Assembly: GCF_019924045.1 (NCBI RefSeq) | Contig: NZ_JAHXBN010000012.1 | Coordinates: 248,001 to 312,000, forward strand | Origin: Dyadobacter fermentans | GTDB taxonomy: Bacteria > Bacteroidota > Bacteroidia > Cytophagales > Spirosomataceae | Length of the DNA stretch: 64,000 bases | Direction of reading: 5' to 3' | Shown here: positions 8,723-18,346 of the stretch, in pieces | How positions within the stretch are numbered: position 1 is the first letter of the stretch | How the letters are laid out: every line of letters starts with the position of its first letter | The notes under the pieces: model-generated | Database searches by the model: none | What the model was told of the DNA's origin: nothing | What the model saw: only the letters and a program-made list of their open reading frames with translations | Position numbers and translations under genes: made by a program

Positions 8723-11068
8723 ATGAAAAAGTTTTTACTTCTCTGTCTGCTGGTGAACTGTTTTAATGTACTGGCACAAGATGAGCAGCGGGTTCTGAAC
8801 GGTCAGGAATACCCGATCTGGTACAGCAGGACCAAGGTGTTGGTCAAATTCAAAGACCCCGCGCGTGCATTGTCGATTACATCTGAGAGTCTTCCAGACC
8901 AGGTAACGAAAACCGTGGCAATTCCAAGTGTCAGCGGAATGGCGTTTCTTGAATTAGCTTCCAATCTTTCTAAGGATGCAGTAGATCGAATGGTCGCGCA
9001 ACTCAGGCAGCATCCCGATGTGCTGCTGGCGCATCCATTACTACTCAATCGGGAAGGGGAGGAGTCAGCCGGTTTTACGGATTTGGTTATTGCAAAACCT
9101 AAGGATGGTATTTCCGAAGCCACTTTGGTGGCTGTTTTTCAGGCTAATAACCTGGAAGAACGCCCCAACCGCGCAGCACCGGATGCTAACATTTATCTCA
9201 CCGGTCCATCGATACTGACCGACCCGCTGGCAGTTTGCGAAATTCTTAATCATACAGGCCTTTTTGAATACACACAACCGAATTGCTTGCGCTTCGTGGA
9301 AACCGCAGGTACGCCCAACGATCCATTGTACGCGGCGAATTGGGGATTGGCAAAGATGAACCTGCCCGCTGCGTGGGATATGACCACCGGCTGTGCGAGC
9401 ATTAAAATAGCCATTATCGATGATGGGGTACAGTTGAATCATCCAGATTTGGTTGGGAATCTATTGCCTGGTTTTGATGCTACGAATAGCGGGACGAATG
9501 GAGGGCATGTGGCTGGCGAGGAAATGCATGGTACCTATTGTGCTGGGTTTGCCGCAGCAAAGGGAAACAATGGCATTGGCTTGGCAGGAGTGGCCTACAA
9601 TAGCAAGTTAATCCCGATAAGATCATTTAGCACTAGCCTCGCCGGAGACATTACGCTCGATCAATGCATCGTATCCGCAATAAATCATGCAGTATCTGTA
9701 AAAGGAGCTGATGTTCTCAGCATGTCGTGGGGAATAGTAGCCAGTTCTTTTCCAACTGACGCGGCTATCACTAACGCACTCAATACGGCTGCCACTAACG
9801 GAAGAAGCGGCAAGGGAACTGTTTTAGTCGCTTCTACCGGGAACAAGGGCCAACCAACATTCCGACCCCTGCCGGGTAATGTAGCGTCGGTACTGATGAT
9901 TGGAGCTTCATTATCAAATGACACGAGGTGGCAAGGATCGAATTATGCGGCTAAGCAGGTCGACGTGGTGGCGCCTGGGCCTTTGGTGACTACAATTGCT
10001 GGAAGTGGCTATGTTAACCAAACTGCGGAGAATGCGACATCCTGGTCTGCCGCTACGATTTCGGGCCTTGCTGCGTTAGTTTTGTCAATCAATCCAAACC
10101 TCACCGAAACGCAGGTCAGGCGCATAATTGCTGAAACTGCGGAAAAAGCAGGGGGATATAGTTATGTAGTAGGTAATGGTGATACTTTCTCAGATCTGCC
10201 TCATAACAATGAAATGGGTTACGGTCGGGTAAATGCATTGAAGGCTTTGGAGAAAGCCGCGGGTGCACCTATAACGGGTCCAGCATTGATTTGTAACAAT
10301 GGCGGATATACTTTGACCACATTTCCCGCAGGTTCTTCTGCTGTTTGGTCCGCGTCTGTTGGCCTTTCTATGAATGGGAATCTGGCCACCCGGCAAAATG
10401 GATACAGCGGAGCTGGCATGATAACGGCGACACTCACGGTTCCGAATGCCTGTGCACCAATTCCTGTCAAAAGAACTATTTGGGTGGGCAGTCCAAATCT
10501 GACTAAAACAGTCAACGGAGTTATTTCAGGCACAACTTCCGTGACGGCAGGAGGCAGTTACAATCTCGCAGCTTCATCAAGCAGCCCGGGTACCACCTTT
10601 AACTACAATAATTACGCTGGGTCGGGGAATATGACTATCGATCTATATACCCCCAATAGCCCGGCGACTCAGATGTATGTTTACTCGAACTCAACAAATG
10701 GCTTCCGTCAGGTAAAACTTACTGCAACTAACGCTTGCGGCAATTACGCGGAGGATTTCGTTTTTCTGTTGGAATCAGGAAATTTTAAAGCATACCCTAA
10801 TCCGGCAAAGGAAAAGATCACTTTGGAGTTTGGTAACCCTGCGATGCTTGCTGTTATGTCTACCAAAGTCGAACTATATCCCGAGAAATCCGCTAAGCCG
10901 GTTCATTCAATGCTTATTAAAGACCTTTTTGATGATAAGGGATTTAGAGAAGGAAACAAGTTGGATTTGGATGTTTCCAAACTACCTCGTGGCACCTATT
11001 ATTTGCACGTCAGACGGCAAGATCATTCGAAAGAGATTGTTGAGAAACTGAGATTCATTCTTGAATAA
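8723..11068 (+). CDS. S8 family subtilisin-like protease with T9SS sorting domain
   Basis: Secreted serine protease of 781 aa. The signal peptide (about 18 residues) ends VLAQ. Residues about 20-200 form a pro-region. The peptidase S8 domain spans about 205-510: Asp in AIIDDGVQLNHPD (about 233), His in HGTYCAGFAAA (about 268) and Ser in ATSWSAATISG (about 440); the usual GTSM context is ATSW here. A region rich in Gly, Ser and Asn follows, then a C-terminal type IX sorting domain (about 690-781, beginning FKAYPNPA and ending with an LPRGTYYL motif). The product is therefore probably delivered across the outer membrane by T9SS. The next gene starts 10 bp downstream, suggesting an operon. Codon use is more A/T-rich than in neighbours. 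Confidence 0.9.
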   Translation: MKKFLLLCLLVNCFNVLAQDEQRVLNGQEYPIWYSRTKVLVKFKDPARALSITSESLPDQVTKTVAIPSVSGMAFLELASNLSKDAVDRMVAQLRQHPDVLLAHPLLLNREGEESAGFTDLVIAKPKDGISEATLVAVFQANNLEERPNRAAPDANIYLTGPSILTDPLAVCEILNHTGLFEYTQPNCLRFVETAGTPNDPLYAANWGLAKMNLPAAWDMTTGCASIKIAIIDDGVQLNHPDLVGNLLPGFDATNSGTNGGHVAGEEMHGTYCAGFAAAKGNNGIGLAGVAYNSKLIPIRSFSTSLAGDITLDQCIVSAINHAVSVKGADVLSMSWGIVASSFPTDAAITNALNTAATNGRSGKGTVLVASTGNKGQPTFRPLPGNVASVLMIGASLSNDTRWQGSNYAAKQVDVVAPGPLVTTIAGSGYVNQTAENATSWSAATISGLAALVLSINPNLTETQVRRIIAETAEKAGGYSYVVGNGDTFSDLPHNNEMGYGRVNALKALEKAAGAPITGPALICNNGGYTLTTFPAGSSAVWSASVGLSMNGNLATRQNGYSGAGMITATLTVPNACAPIPVKRTIWVGSPNLTKTVNGVISGTTSVTAGGSYNLAASSSSPGTTFNYNNYAGSGNMTIDLYTPNSPATQMYVYSNSTNGFRQVKLTATNACGNYAEDFVFLLESGNFKAYPNPAKEKITLEFGNPAMLAVMSTKVELYPEKSAKPVHSMLIKDLFDDKGFREGNKLDLDVSKLPRGTYYLHVRRQDHSKEIVEKLRFILE

Positions 11069-11078
11069 TTTAATTCGT

Positions 11079-11798
11079 ATGAAAAAGAAAACACGGACTA
11101 CGATTCTGGGTGCGGTTGCTTTATCGCTTGTGCAAATAGGTGTTGCGCAAAATGCCAGGCAATGGGAACTAGGCATATCCGGACTTACAGGCAGGAACTA
11201 TTACGAAAAAAAATATTATGGACAGTCACAACTGGCGCCGGGATGGGAGACGAATTTCAAATCGGACTATTTATGGTCGGCAGGAATATGGGCGGAAAAA
11301 AAACTTAACTCCCGTTTTTCAGCCCTAGCAGAGTTGCGATATACTGAAGAGGATGTTCCGGACAATATGTTTTGCGAATGCAATAGCCTTTCTGAGAGTC
11401 CATATGACGACGAAAAACTCTATCATGGCACAGTCGAAGCGGGATTAAGATATTATGTCAACCCAACTTCGAAGGTGGTGTTTTTTTTGGATGGCAAAGC
11501 AAACATAGATTGGCTCATTGGTATTCAGGAGACAGGGTATAGGTATATGGACGACCAAGTTTACCATGAAATGCATTGGAATTCCTACGGCTATAAGCGT
11601 TTCTCTCCCAGCGTAGCATTTTTGCTAGGCGCAAAAAGGAAGAGACTTTCGCTTAGTTTCGGCGGAATCATGAATATCGCCCGCTCGACGATACGCGATG
11701 CGGGTACGTACGAGCGGATCGTCCATCCAATTAAAACCGGCTTTTTCGGCAAAGGATTTTTTGTGAAAACCTCATTCACACTAATCAAGCTCAAATAA
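11079..11798 (+). CDS. Putative outer-membrane beta-barrel protein
   Basis: Exported protein of 239 aa, not assigned to a named family. It has a signal peptide of about 24 residues ending GVAQ, then alternating aromatic/polar strands (WELGISGLTGRNYY, FSALAELRYTEED, VEAGLRYYVNP, RLSLSFGGIMNIA) and a final strand ending in SFTLIKLK, the pattern of a small outer-membrane barrel. A CECNS segment lies in a predicted loop. It starts 10 bp after the subtilisin stop on the same strand and shares its lower GC, so the two may be co-transcribed and acquired together. ATG 11079 starts the signal peptide; an in-frame codon at 11061 would add six residues. Confidence 0.7.
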   Translation: MKKKTRTTILGAVALSLVQIGVAQNARQWELGISGLTGRNYYEKKYYGQSQLAPGWETNFKSDYLWSAGIWAEKKLNSRFSALAELRYTEEDVPDNMFCECNSLSESPYDDEKLYHGTVEAGLRYYVNPTSKVVFFLDGKANIDWLIGIQETGYRYMDDQVYHEMHWNSYGYKRFSPSVAFLLGAKRKRLSLSFGGIMNIARSTIRDAGTYERIVHPIKTGFFGKGFFVKTSFTLIKLK

Positions 11799-11871
11799 CC
11801 CTTTAACCAGACTACAGAAAAACCAGCAAAGTTACCTGGCGCCGCGTGGGGCGAAGGTCGAAATCAATGCC

Positions 11872-13386
11872 TCACGCCAGAATATCCTTTACGAGCTTGC
11901 CGTGAACATCGGTCAGCCGGAAGCGTCTACCCTGGAATTTGTAGGTGAGCCGTTCGTGATCGACGCCCATTAAATGCAATAGGGTAGCGTGAAAATCGTG
12001 AACGTGTACCGGGTCTTTGATAATGTTGTAGCTGAAATCGTCGGTTTCGCCGTAACTGATCCCGGATTTGACGCCGGCACCGGCCATCCACATGGTAAAG
12101 CAGCGTGGGTGATGGTCGCGGCCATAGTCGGTGGCGCTGAGTTTGCCTTGCGAGTAAACGGTCCTGCCGAATTCCCCGCCCCAGATCACGAGGGTGTCGT
12201 CGAGCAGGCCGCGGCGTTTCAAATCCATGATCAATGCGCCGGTGGCCTGGTCGGTGGCTTTGCATTGCTGTGCGATAGCCTTCGGCAGGCCGCCATGCTG
12301 GTCCCAGCCCTGGTGGTACAGCTGCACGAACTTGACGTCTTTTTCGAGCAACTTGCGGGCCAGCAGGCAGTTGGCAGCATAAGTGCCCGGGTCGCAGCTG
12401 TCGGGGCCATAGAGTTCGAAAACATCATCGGGCTCGGCGGAGGTATCCATTACATCGGGCACGGAAGTCTGCATGCGAAAGGCCATTTCATACTGCGCAA
12501 TGCGGTTATTGATCTCCGGATCGCCGTAAGCATCGTTTTGAAGCTGGTTCAGTTTGGAAAGGTAATCGAGCATTTCTTTCCGGTCGGGGCCGTCGTAACC
12601 CTCCGGATTATTGAGGAAAAGCACGGGATCCTTGCCCGAACGGAACTGCACGCCCTGGTGCCGCGATTCCAGGAAACCGTTTCCCCATAAACGGGCGTAC
12701 AACGGCTGGTCTTTCGGGGCATTTTTGGAAACCAAAACAATGAACGTCGGCAGGTTATTGTTGTCGGTACCGAGCCCGTAGCTCACCCACGAGCCGATCG
12801 ACGGCCTGCCGGGAAGCTGGTTGCCCGTTTGAAAAAAGGTAATGGCCGGGTCGTGATTGATAGCTTCAGAATAAATGGATTTGACGATGCAGAGGTCATC
12901 CACCACTTTGGCTGTATAGGGCAGAAGCTCGCTGACCCAGGTGTTGGTTTTACCGTGCTGGTTGAACCCGTAAATAGATGGAGCCATGGGCAATACGCTT
13001 TGGCTGGCACTCATTCCCGTAAGCCGCTGCCCTTTTCGTACCGAATCGGGCAGGTTTTGGCCTGCCATCCGGATCAGTTTGGGTTTATAATCAAACGTTT
13101 CGAACTGCGATGGCCCGCCAGCCATGAACAAATACACCACGCGCTTGGCTTTGGGGGCGATATGCGGCAATGCTTTGAGAATCTCGGATTCCAGGTCGCC
13201 CTGGCTTGCCGCAGCTTGCCGCGACGCTGAGCCATACAATTTATCGAGCCCGAAAAGCGATCCTACGGCCATCGCACCCAGCCCGAGGGAAGTTTGGGTA
13301 AGGAAGCGGCGGCGGTCCAGTTTCCGGTGCAGCTCGTTGAACTCGGGCGTATGCATGCGGAACTCTTCTTCGTGATGGTGCTGCAT
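11872..13386 (-). CDS. DUF1501 domain protein with Tat-like leader
   Basis: Protein of 504 aa belonging to the DUF1501 family, distantly related to the alkaline phosphatase/sulfatase superfamily. A Tat-type signal appears at residues about 24-55: DRRRFLTQTSLG followed by a hydrophobic segment, indicating export in folded form. The body shows VYLFMAGGPSQFETFDYKP, LPGRPSIGSWVSYGLG, FVQLYHQGWDQHGG and LVIWGGEFGRT, all characteristic of the family. The start codon lies 2 bp after the stop of the DUF1549/DUF1553 gene, so the two are translationally close in one operon, a pairing common in Planctomycetes and Bacteroidota. Function is not established; polysaccharide or sulfated-polymer breakdown is often proposed. 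Confidence 0.9.
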   Translation of the reverse strand: MQHHHEEEFRMHTPEFNELHRKLDRRRFLTQTSLGLGAMAVGSLFGLDKLYGSASRQAAASQGDLESEILKALPHIAPKAKRVVYLFMAGGPSQFETFDYKPKLIRMAGQNLPDSVRKGQRLTGMSASQSVLPMAPSIYGFNQHGKTNTWVSELLPYTAKVVDDLCIVKSIYSEAINHDPAITFFQTGNQLPGRPSIGSWVSYGLGTDNNNLPTFIVLVSKNAPKDQPLYARLWGNGFLESRHQGVQFRSGKDPVLFLNNPEGYDGPDRKEMLDYLSKLNQLQNDAYGDPEINNRIAQYEMAFRMQTSVPDVMDTSAEPDDVFELYGPDSCDPGTYAANCLLARKLLEKDVKFVQLYHQGWDQHGGLPKAIAQQCKATDQATGALIMDLKRRGLLDDTLVIWGGEFGRTVYSQGKLSATDYGRDHHPRCFTMWMAGAGVKSGISYGETDDFSYNIIKDPVHVHDFHATLLHLMGVDHERLTYKFQGRRFRLTDVHGKLVKDILA

Positions 13387-13388
13387 GG

Positions 13389-16300
13389 TTATCGTTTGGT
13401 TAAGGCGGCGTCTGAATTGAGAATGGTACTCGCTACCACGCTGTTGGCGGCGAGCAATGCAGGGTCAAGGGTTTTATCGGCCGTATGCTGGCCGGTATGC
13501 AGCCAACCCACGGCCTTTTTAGGATCTTTCCGGAACTTGTCTTCCTCCATTTTTCGCAATGTCAGCAGCAGGTCTACCTCCTTCACAGGTGGTTTACGAC
13601 CGGTGAGCTTGCGGTAGGCATTGATGATGGACTGGCGTGCGTCGGGAATGCGGGTCATCTGTTCGCCCATTACATGCATGGCTTCCACAAATGTGGGGTC
13701 GTTGAGTGTTACCAGGGCTTGCAACGGGGTATTCGTTTTTTGCCTGCGAACCACACAAAAGCTCCGCGAAGTAGCGTCGAATGTCGCCAGCGTGGGGTTC
13801 GGTACCGAGCGTTTCACGATCACATACAGGCTCCGGCGGTACACCGCATCGCCCGAATCGGGTGTGTAAGTGGTGTTGTTGATCGACCATAACCCCTCCG
13901 GCTGGTAAGGTTTCACACTCGCACCACCGATTTTAGTGTTCATTAATCCACTTGCCATCAATGCATTGTCGCGGATCATTTCGGCCGACATCCGGTTGGC
14001 GGGCCCGCGTGCATACAAGCGGTTTTCGGGGTCGCGCTCGCGTACGTCCCTGCTCGTGCGGGAGTCCTGGCGGTAGGTGGCCGACATCACGATCAGTTTA
14101 TTCAGTTTTTTGACGTCCCAGCCTGATTCTCGGAAGGTAACAGCCAGCCAGTCGAGCAATTCCGGGTGCGTAGGCAACTCGCCCTGATTACCGAAATCCT
14201 CAGTCGTTTTGACAAGCCCGGTACCGAAGAAATTCTGCCAGTAGCGGTTCACAGCCACACGTGCGGTGAGCGGGTTATCCGCGTGCGTGAGCCATTGCGC
14301 AAGCCCGTAACGGTTTTTGGGCAGGTTTTTCGGGTATTCCAAAATCGAGGATGGCGTCGAGGGGAACACTTTTTCGCCCAATGCATCATAATTCCCGCGA
14401 AGCAGCACGTGTGCCTGCTTGGGTTTGGGCATTTCCTGCATGACCATCAGCTCGCGGATTTGCTCGGTAGAATCCGAGAGTTGTGTGCGGGCGTCTCGCA
14501 AGGTTATGCGTGCCTTGTAGGTCGCGGGATCGACGGCGGAAATATAGTAGCTTTTCAATGCAGCGGTTTCCGCCGGCGATAGTTGTCCGACATTCTTCGA
14601 TCCCACGGTCGCCCACGACGACTTGCGGGCGAGTATTGCCGCTTCAAATGGCGTGAGCTCGCGGTTATAGACGGTAATGTCGTCCACCTGCGCATTTTTT
14701 AACCCGAAACCACGCCACCACGCGCCGATCTGCAAGCCGGGCTGAACGGAAGATTTAAACAAGATATCTTTCGTCAGTTGATCCATGGTCGTTTCCATCG
14801 CCGCTTCCTGCCCATTGATATACAACCTGAACGCGGCCGCTTTGGAAGAACCGTCATAAGTGACGGCCAGATGTACCCATTGATCTTTGGGAATAGGCTG
14901 CTTGCTGACCCTCGTGAGCGCGTCCGACGGGGCGGTATGCGCCATATTCAGTTCGAGACGGTCGTTTTTAAGGTATAAATGATAACCACGGAAGTTGTAA
15001 AGGCGTTCCGCCTGACTTTTGTGAAAGATCACACCTTCATGCAGTTCTTTGGGGATGTTTACCCAAATTCCTACGCTGAATGGCTCCGATTTCCGGAAGA
15101 CACCATTTGGGCCGAGGTCAAGGTACACGTCGCCGTCGAGCCGCAGCGACTTGCCGTCGGACTTTGCTGCAAATACCGGCTCGCCGCCCGGAGAGCCGGC
15201 CTCCCGCTTCATCACACCTGTTTCTTTGGCATTCGCCGCGTTGCGCAGCGAGCCGTTTTCAAAAGTATAATAGGCTTGCAAGCCGGCCTTAGGAAGTGTC
15301 TCTCTGGCCAGGTTCCGGTATTTGCCATCATTGATCCATTGCATAAAACTGGTTTCTGCCTGGCGCTGGGTGGCTGCAAGCTGCTGTTCTTCGGTTTTGA
15401 TCCTGGTTTGGATAAACCGGAGCGTTTGCTCCTGTGCAGCAGTCGGCAACAGCATGGTGGGAGTGGGTAATGCATCGTCCCAGGAGATTTGCCCGGCCTC
15501 TTTTACATTATTAAAGAAACTGAACAACTCGTAATAGTTTTTCTGCGAAATAGGGTCGTATTTATGGTCATGGCACTTGGCGCAACCTACCGAGAGGCCG
15601 AGGAACGCATCGCCGAAGGTGTTGGTGCGGTCGACCACGTATTCGGTCTGAAATTCTTCTTCGATAATACCGCCTTCCATGTTCTGCTGGTGGTTGCGGT
15701 TGAAGGCGGTAGCAATGCGCATGTCCTTCGTCGGGTTAGGCATCAGGTCGCCGGCGAGCTGCCAGTGGATGAACTGGTCGTACTGCATGTTTTTGTTGAA
15801 TGCATTGATCACCCAGTCGCGGTAGGGCGACATGTCCCTTAGCCTGTCGACCGTGTAGCCATGCGAATCGGCAAAACGCGCCAGATCGAGCCAGTCGACC
15901 GCCATTTTTTCGCCATAATGCGGGGAGGCGAGCAGCCTGTCGACTTGCTTTTCGTAGGCATTGGCCGAATTGTCTTTTAAAAACGCATCTGTTTCTGCCA
16001 GCGTGGGTGGCAGGCCGGTAAGGTCGAGCGAAACGCGGCGGAGCAGTATTTCTTTCTCAGCTTGGGCCGATGGTTGCAGTTTTTCCTCTTCCAGTTTTTT
16101 GAATACAAAATGATCGATCGGGTTAATCGCCCCGTGCTGCGTGTCAGGTATATCCGCCTTTTCGGGTTTCACGAATGCCCAATGCGGCTTGTACTCGGCG
16201 CCCTCGTCGATCCACCGGATAAGAATCGCTTTCTCGCGCGCGGAGAGACTCAGGTGCGACTCGGGGGTGGGCATGACGTAATCCGGATCGGAGGAAATGA

Positions 16301-16607
16301 TACGATGGAAAAATTCGCTGTCGGCCAGGTCGCCGGGATCGATGGCGGTCAGCCCCGAATTTTTGGAGACTTTATGAAATGCAGATTCAGCCAGGTCCAG
16401 GCGGAGTCCGCCCTTTTGCTTGGCTTTGTCAGGGCCGTGGCAGGCAAAACATTTGTCGGAAAGTACGGGTTTTACGTGTTGGTTGTAATCCAGCTTATCG
16501 GGCAGCGCTTTCATTGCAACCTCCACCTCTTCGGGCAGTTTGGGGGAACACGAGAAGAAATGTCCGGTCAGCAACACCCACAGAATGAAAAACTTAATAT
16601 GCTTCAT
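13389..16607 (-). CDS. Planctomycete-type cytochrome C (PSCyt1/PSCyt2/DUF1553) lipoprotein with LamG domain
   Basis: Large exported protein of 1072 aa. A lipoprotein-like leader (Cys at about residue 20) is followed by a PSCyt1 domain with a c-type haem motif, CFACH at about 53-57; PSCyt2/DUF1549 at about 150-355 (VSLDLTGLPP, DWLDLARFADSHGY); a concanavalin/LamG-like insertion at about 440-640 (HLYLKNDRLELNMAH, VTYDGSSKAA); and PSD1/DUF1553 at about 770-1040 (LAQWLTHADNPLTARV, RQDSRTSRDV, VRRQKTNTPLQALVTLNDP). The haem motif suggests electron transfer at the envelope. The first gene of a pair with the DUF1501 gene. ATG 16607 is chosen; an in-frame TTG lies two codons upstream. Confidence 0.9.
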   Translation of the reverse strand: MKHIKFFILWVLLTGHFFSCSPKLPEEVEVAMKALPDKLDYNQHVKPVLSDKCFACHGPDKAKQKGGLRLDLAESAFHKVSKNSGLTAIDPGDLADSEFFHRIISSDPDYVMPTPESHLSLSAREKAILIRWIDEGAEYKPHWAFVKPEKADIPDTQHGAINPIDHFVFKKLEEEKLQPSAQAEKEILLRRVSLDLTGLPPTLAETDAFLKDNSANAYEKQVDRLLASPHYGEKMAVDWLDLARFADSHGYTVDRLRDMSPYRDWVINAFNKNMQYDQFIHWQLAGDLMPNPTKDMRIATAFNRNHQQNMEGGIIEEEFQTEYVVDRTNTFGDAFLGLSVGCAKCHDHKYDPISQKNYYELFSFFNNVKEAGQISWDDALPTPTMLLPTAAQEQTLRFIQTRIKTEEQQLAATQRQAETSFMQWINDGKYRNLARETLPKAGLQAYYTFENGSLRNAANAKETGVMKREAGSPGGEPVFAAKSDGKSLRLDGDVYLDLGPNGVFRKSEPFSVGIWVNIPKELHEGVIFHKSQAERLYNFRGYHLYLKNDRLELNMAHTAPSDALTRVSKQPIPKDQWVHLAVTYDGSSKAAAFRLYINGQEAAMETTMDQLTKDILFKSSVQPGLQIGAWWRGFGLKNAQVDDITVYNRELTPFEAAILARKSSWATVGSKNVGQLSPAETAALKSYYISAVDPATYKARITLRDARTQLSDSTEQIRELMVMQEMPKPKQAHVLLRGNYDALGEKVFPSTPSSILEYPKNLPKNRYGLAQWLTHADNPLTARVAVNRYWQNFFGTGLVKTTEDFGNQGELPTHPELLDWLAVTFRESGWDVKKLNKLIVMSATYRQDSRTSRDVRERDPENRLYARGPANRMSAEMIRDNALMASGLMNTKIGGASVKPYQPEGLWSINNTTYTPDSGDAVYRRSLYVIVKRSVPNPTLATFDATSRSFCVVRRQKTNTPLQALVTLNDPTFVEAMHVMGEQMTRIPDARQSIINAYRKLTGRKPPVKEVDLLLTLRKMEEDKFRKDPKKAVGWLHTGQHTADKTLDPALLAANSVVASTILNSDAALTKR

Positions 16608-16613
16608 GTTCAA

Positions 16614-16956
16614 TGATACCCGTTTGATCTCTTTCGGCTTCCTGGTTGAAAAAATAGCAAAAGCCGTCAGCCGTGTCGTTATACGCTTTTTTGCAGATGT
16701 TTTGTTCAGGGATAGTGCCAGCCTGGTTTTGAGGCACCGAAATTGTGTCCCTGATTGCGCGTAGTGTTATTGATTTTGTGCAAAAATACGAAGAATTAGT
16801 TCAATAGTCTGATTGCGTATTGACCTAATGTGATACTCCGTTTGCGTAGCCAATCGGGCAGGTTTCAATGATGCGGCCAGGAAGGCACTGAAGAAATAGG
16901 TAGTAAAGAAGAAAAAAGAGGAACGTCAGGGTTGAGTACTTGCAGCAGCGGACAGC
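16614..16956. other. Intergenic stretch upstream of the DUF1553 gene
   Basis: No convincing gene. The minus strand carries a possible -7 box, TATTTTTG at 16781-16788, which could drive the DUF1553/DUF1501 pair with a leader of roughly 165 nt. I see no clear -33 element at the right distance, no terminator and no repeat family member here. Confidence 0.4.
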
Positions 16957-17184
16957 CTACTGCTGCGCAACGGCCGCGGGGTCGTTGTTTCGGATGGACA
17001 CGCGAATGTCCTCGATCTGGTGATGGTTAAGCCAGCGCTTAAAGTCCAGTGCGTGTTCTGGCTGGTGGTGGATGATCGCCCCGTTGGTCAGCATCAGCGT
17101 GAACGTGCTGTACGCCTGAAGAAACTTGCAGACCTCTTTGGAGTGATATTCGAATCCGGCAAAGTAAGGTTTAGTGTAAGACAT
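16957..17184 (-). CDS. Small hypothetical protein (75 aa)
   Basis: I do not recognise a named family. The 75-aa product is soluble, with no signal peptide or membrane segment. It has the features TLMLTNGAIIHHQPEHALDFKRWLNHHQI, rich in His, followed by a short acidic/basic tail (visible His residues at about 14, 39, 40, 44, 53 and 54). The composition and third-position bias fit a real gene, and ATG 17184 is the only sensible start. It is transcribed alone between the divergent zinc-peptidase gene and the DUF1553 operon. A small regulatory or metal-interacting protein is possible but unsupported. Confidence 0.65.
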   Translation of the reverse strand: MSYTKPYFAGFEYHSKEVCKFLQAYSTFTLMLTNGAIIHHQPEHALDFKRWLNHHQIEDIRVSIRNNDPAAVAQQ

Positions 17185-17416
17185 AGGCCGATTTAATTAA
17201 CTTCTGGTTGCCTAAATTTAAATACATCGTCTCTCGGACGAAGAATTTATTGAGTAATGTTTCGGAATTACTTATTTAACGGCTTTACAAGTTATTGTAT
17301 GGAGAAAAGCCTTTACGGAATATGCATATTGTAGACTTTGCCGACAATACTTGTACAGCGGAGTGTCCCTTGTAAAATTATCGCGGCACACCTCTTTTCA
17401 TCGCTGGCATTATTTC

Positions 17417-17424
17417 TATATTTG
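17417..17424 (+). promoter_or_regulatory. -7 box of the zinc-peptidase gene
   Basis: TATATTTG matches the Bacteroidota TAnnTTTG -7 element, about 67 bp before the start codon. A weak TTTT at 17395-17398 stands in for the -33 box. The predicted leader contains a short GGGTT/AACCC hairpin around 17431-17451. Confidence 0.45.
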
Positions 17425-17490
17425 AGTGCCCAGGGTTCGGAAACCCGGGCCGCATTAAATTCTATTTTTAACCTAAAATACATCAACAAC

Positions 17491-18336
17491 ATGCGTTGGC
17501 AGGATTTACGCAGAAGCAGCAACGTGGAAGACCGCCGCGGAATGTCGGGCGGGGGCAAAGTTGCATTGGGAGGAATCGGGGTGATCATCGTGGTTGCTAT
17601 CGGGCTGCTTACCGGTCAGGATCCGCAGGAAATACTTTCGAATATCCAGGGCGCCCAGACGGAACAGGCCGAAACCCGGCCGGCAGGACCTCGCCCGGAC
17701 GACAAGACGGCGGATTTTGTGTCGGCGGTGTTGGGAAGTACCGAAGATGTATGGACGCAGATTTACGCACAGAACAATGCCGAGTACGAAAAGCCGGTAT
17801 TGCAGATGTTTTCGAACGCCACACAAAGTGCTTGCGGCGGGGCTTCGTCGGCCATGGGGCCATTCTATTGCCCGGCCGATCATAAAGTTTACATTGACCT
17901 TACCTTTTGTGACGAGCTGCGCGACCGGTTCAATGCGCCCGGTGAATTTGCCGTGGCGTATGTGGTGGCGCACGAGGTGGGGCACCACGTGCAGAACCTG
18001 ATGGGTATTTCGCAGCAGGTGCAGGAGCAGCGCAGCAGGCTGAGCGAGGCCGATTACAATAAGCTGTCGGTCAAACTGGAATTGCAGGCCGATTTTCTCG
18101 CGGGTGTGTGGGCCAATCACGCCAACCAGATGAATAAAATCCTCGAACCCGGGGATCTGGAATCCGCGCTTACCGCTGCCAATGCCATTGGTGACGACAA
18201 GCTCCAGAAGGAATCGCAGGGCTACGTGGTGCCGGACGCGTTTACGCACGGTACTTCGCAGCAGCGGATGTATTGGTTCAAGAAAGGTTTTGAAACCGGT
18301 GATCTCGCGCAGGGGCGCTTCCAGGACATCCGGTAA
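17491..18336 (+). CDS. Neutral zinc metallopeptidase (YpfJ family)
   Basis: Membrane-anchored protein of 281 aa of the putative neutral zinc metallopeptidase family (YpfJ-type, PF04228). It begins MRWQDLRRSSNVEDRRG, the family's conserved N-terminus, then a Gly-rich linker and one transmembrane helix (about 24-41, inside to outside), a linker rich in Pro and Gln, and the catalytic domain. The HExxH zinc motif is HEVGH near residue 160, and ELQADFLAGVWANH supplies the likely third ligand Glu. FYCPADHKVYIDLTFCDEL is another family signature. ATG 17491 is chosen because homologues start with MRW. The function in the cell is unknown. It converges with the DUF4287 gene. Confidence 0.9.
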   Translation: MRWQDLRRSSNVEDRRGMSGGGKVALGGIGVIIVVAIGLLTGQDPQEILSNIQGAQTEQAETRPAGPRPDDKTADFVSAVLGSTEDVWTQIYAQNNAEYEKPVLQMFSNATQSACGGASSAMGPFYCPADHKVYIDLTFCDELRDRFNAPGEFAVAYVVAHEVGHHVQNLMGISQQVQEQRSRLSEADYNKLSVKLELQADFLAGVWANHANQMNKILEPGDLESALTAANAIGDDKLQKESQGYVVPDAFTHGTSQQRMYWFKKGFETGDLAQGRFQDIR

Positions 18337-18346
18337 ATAGGGCCTG

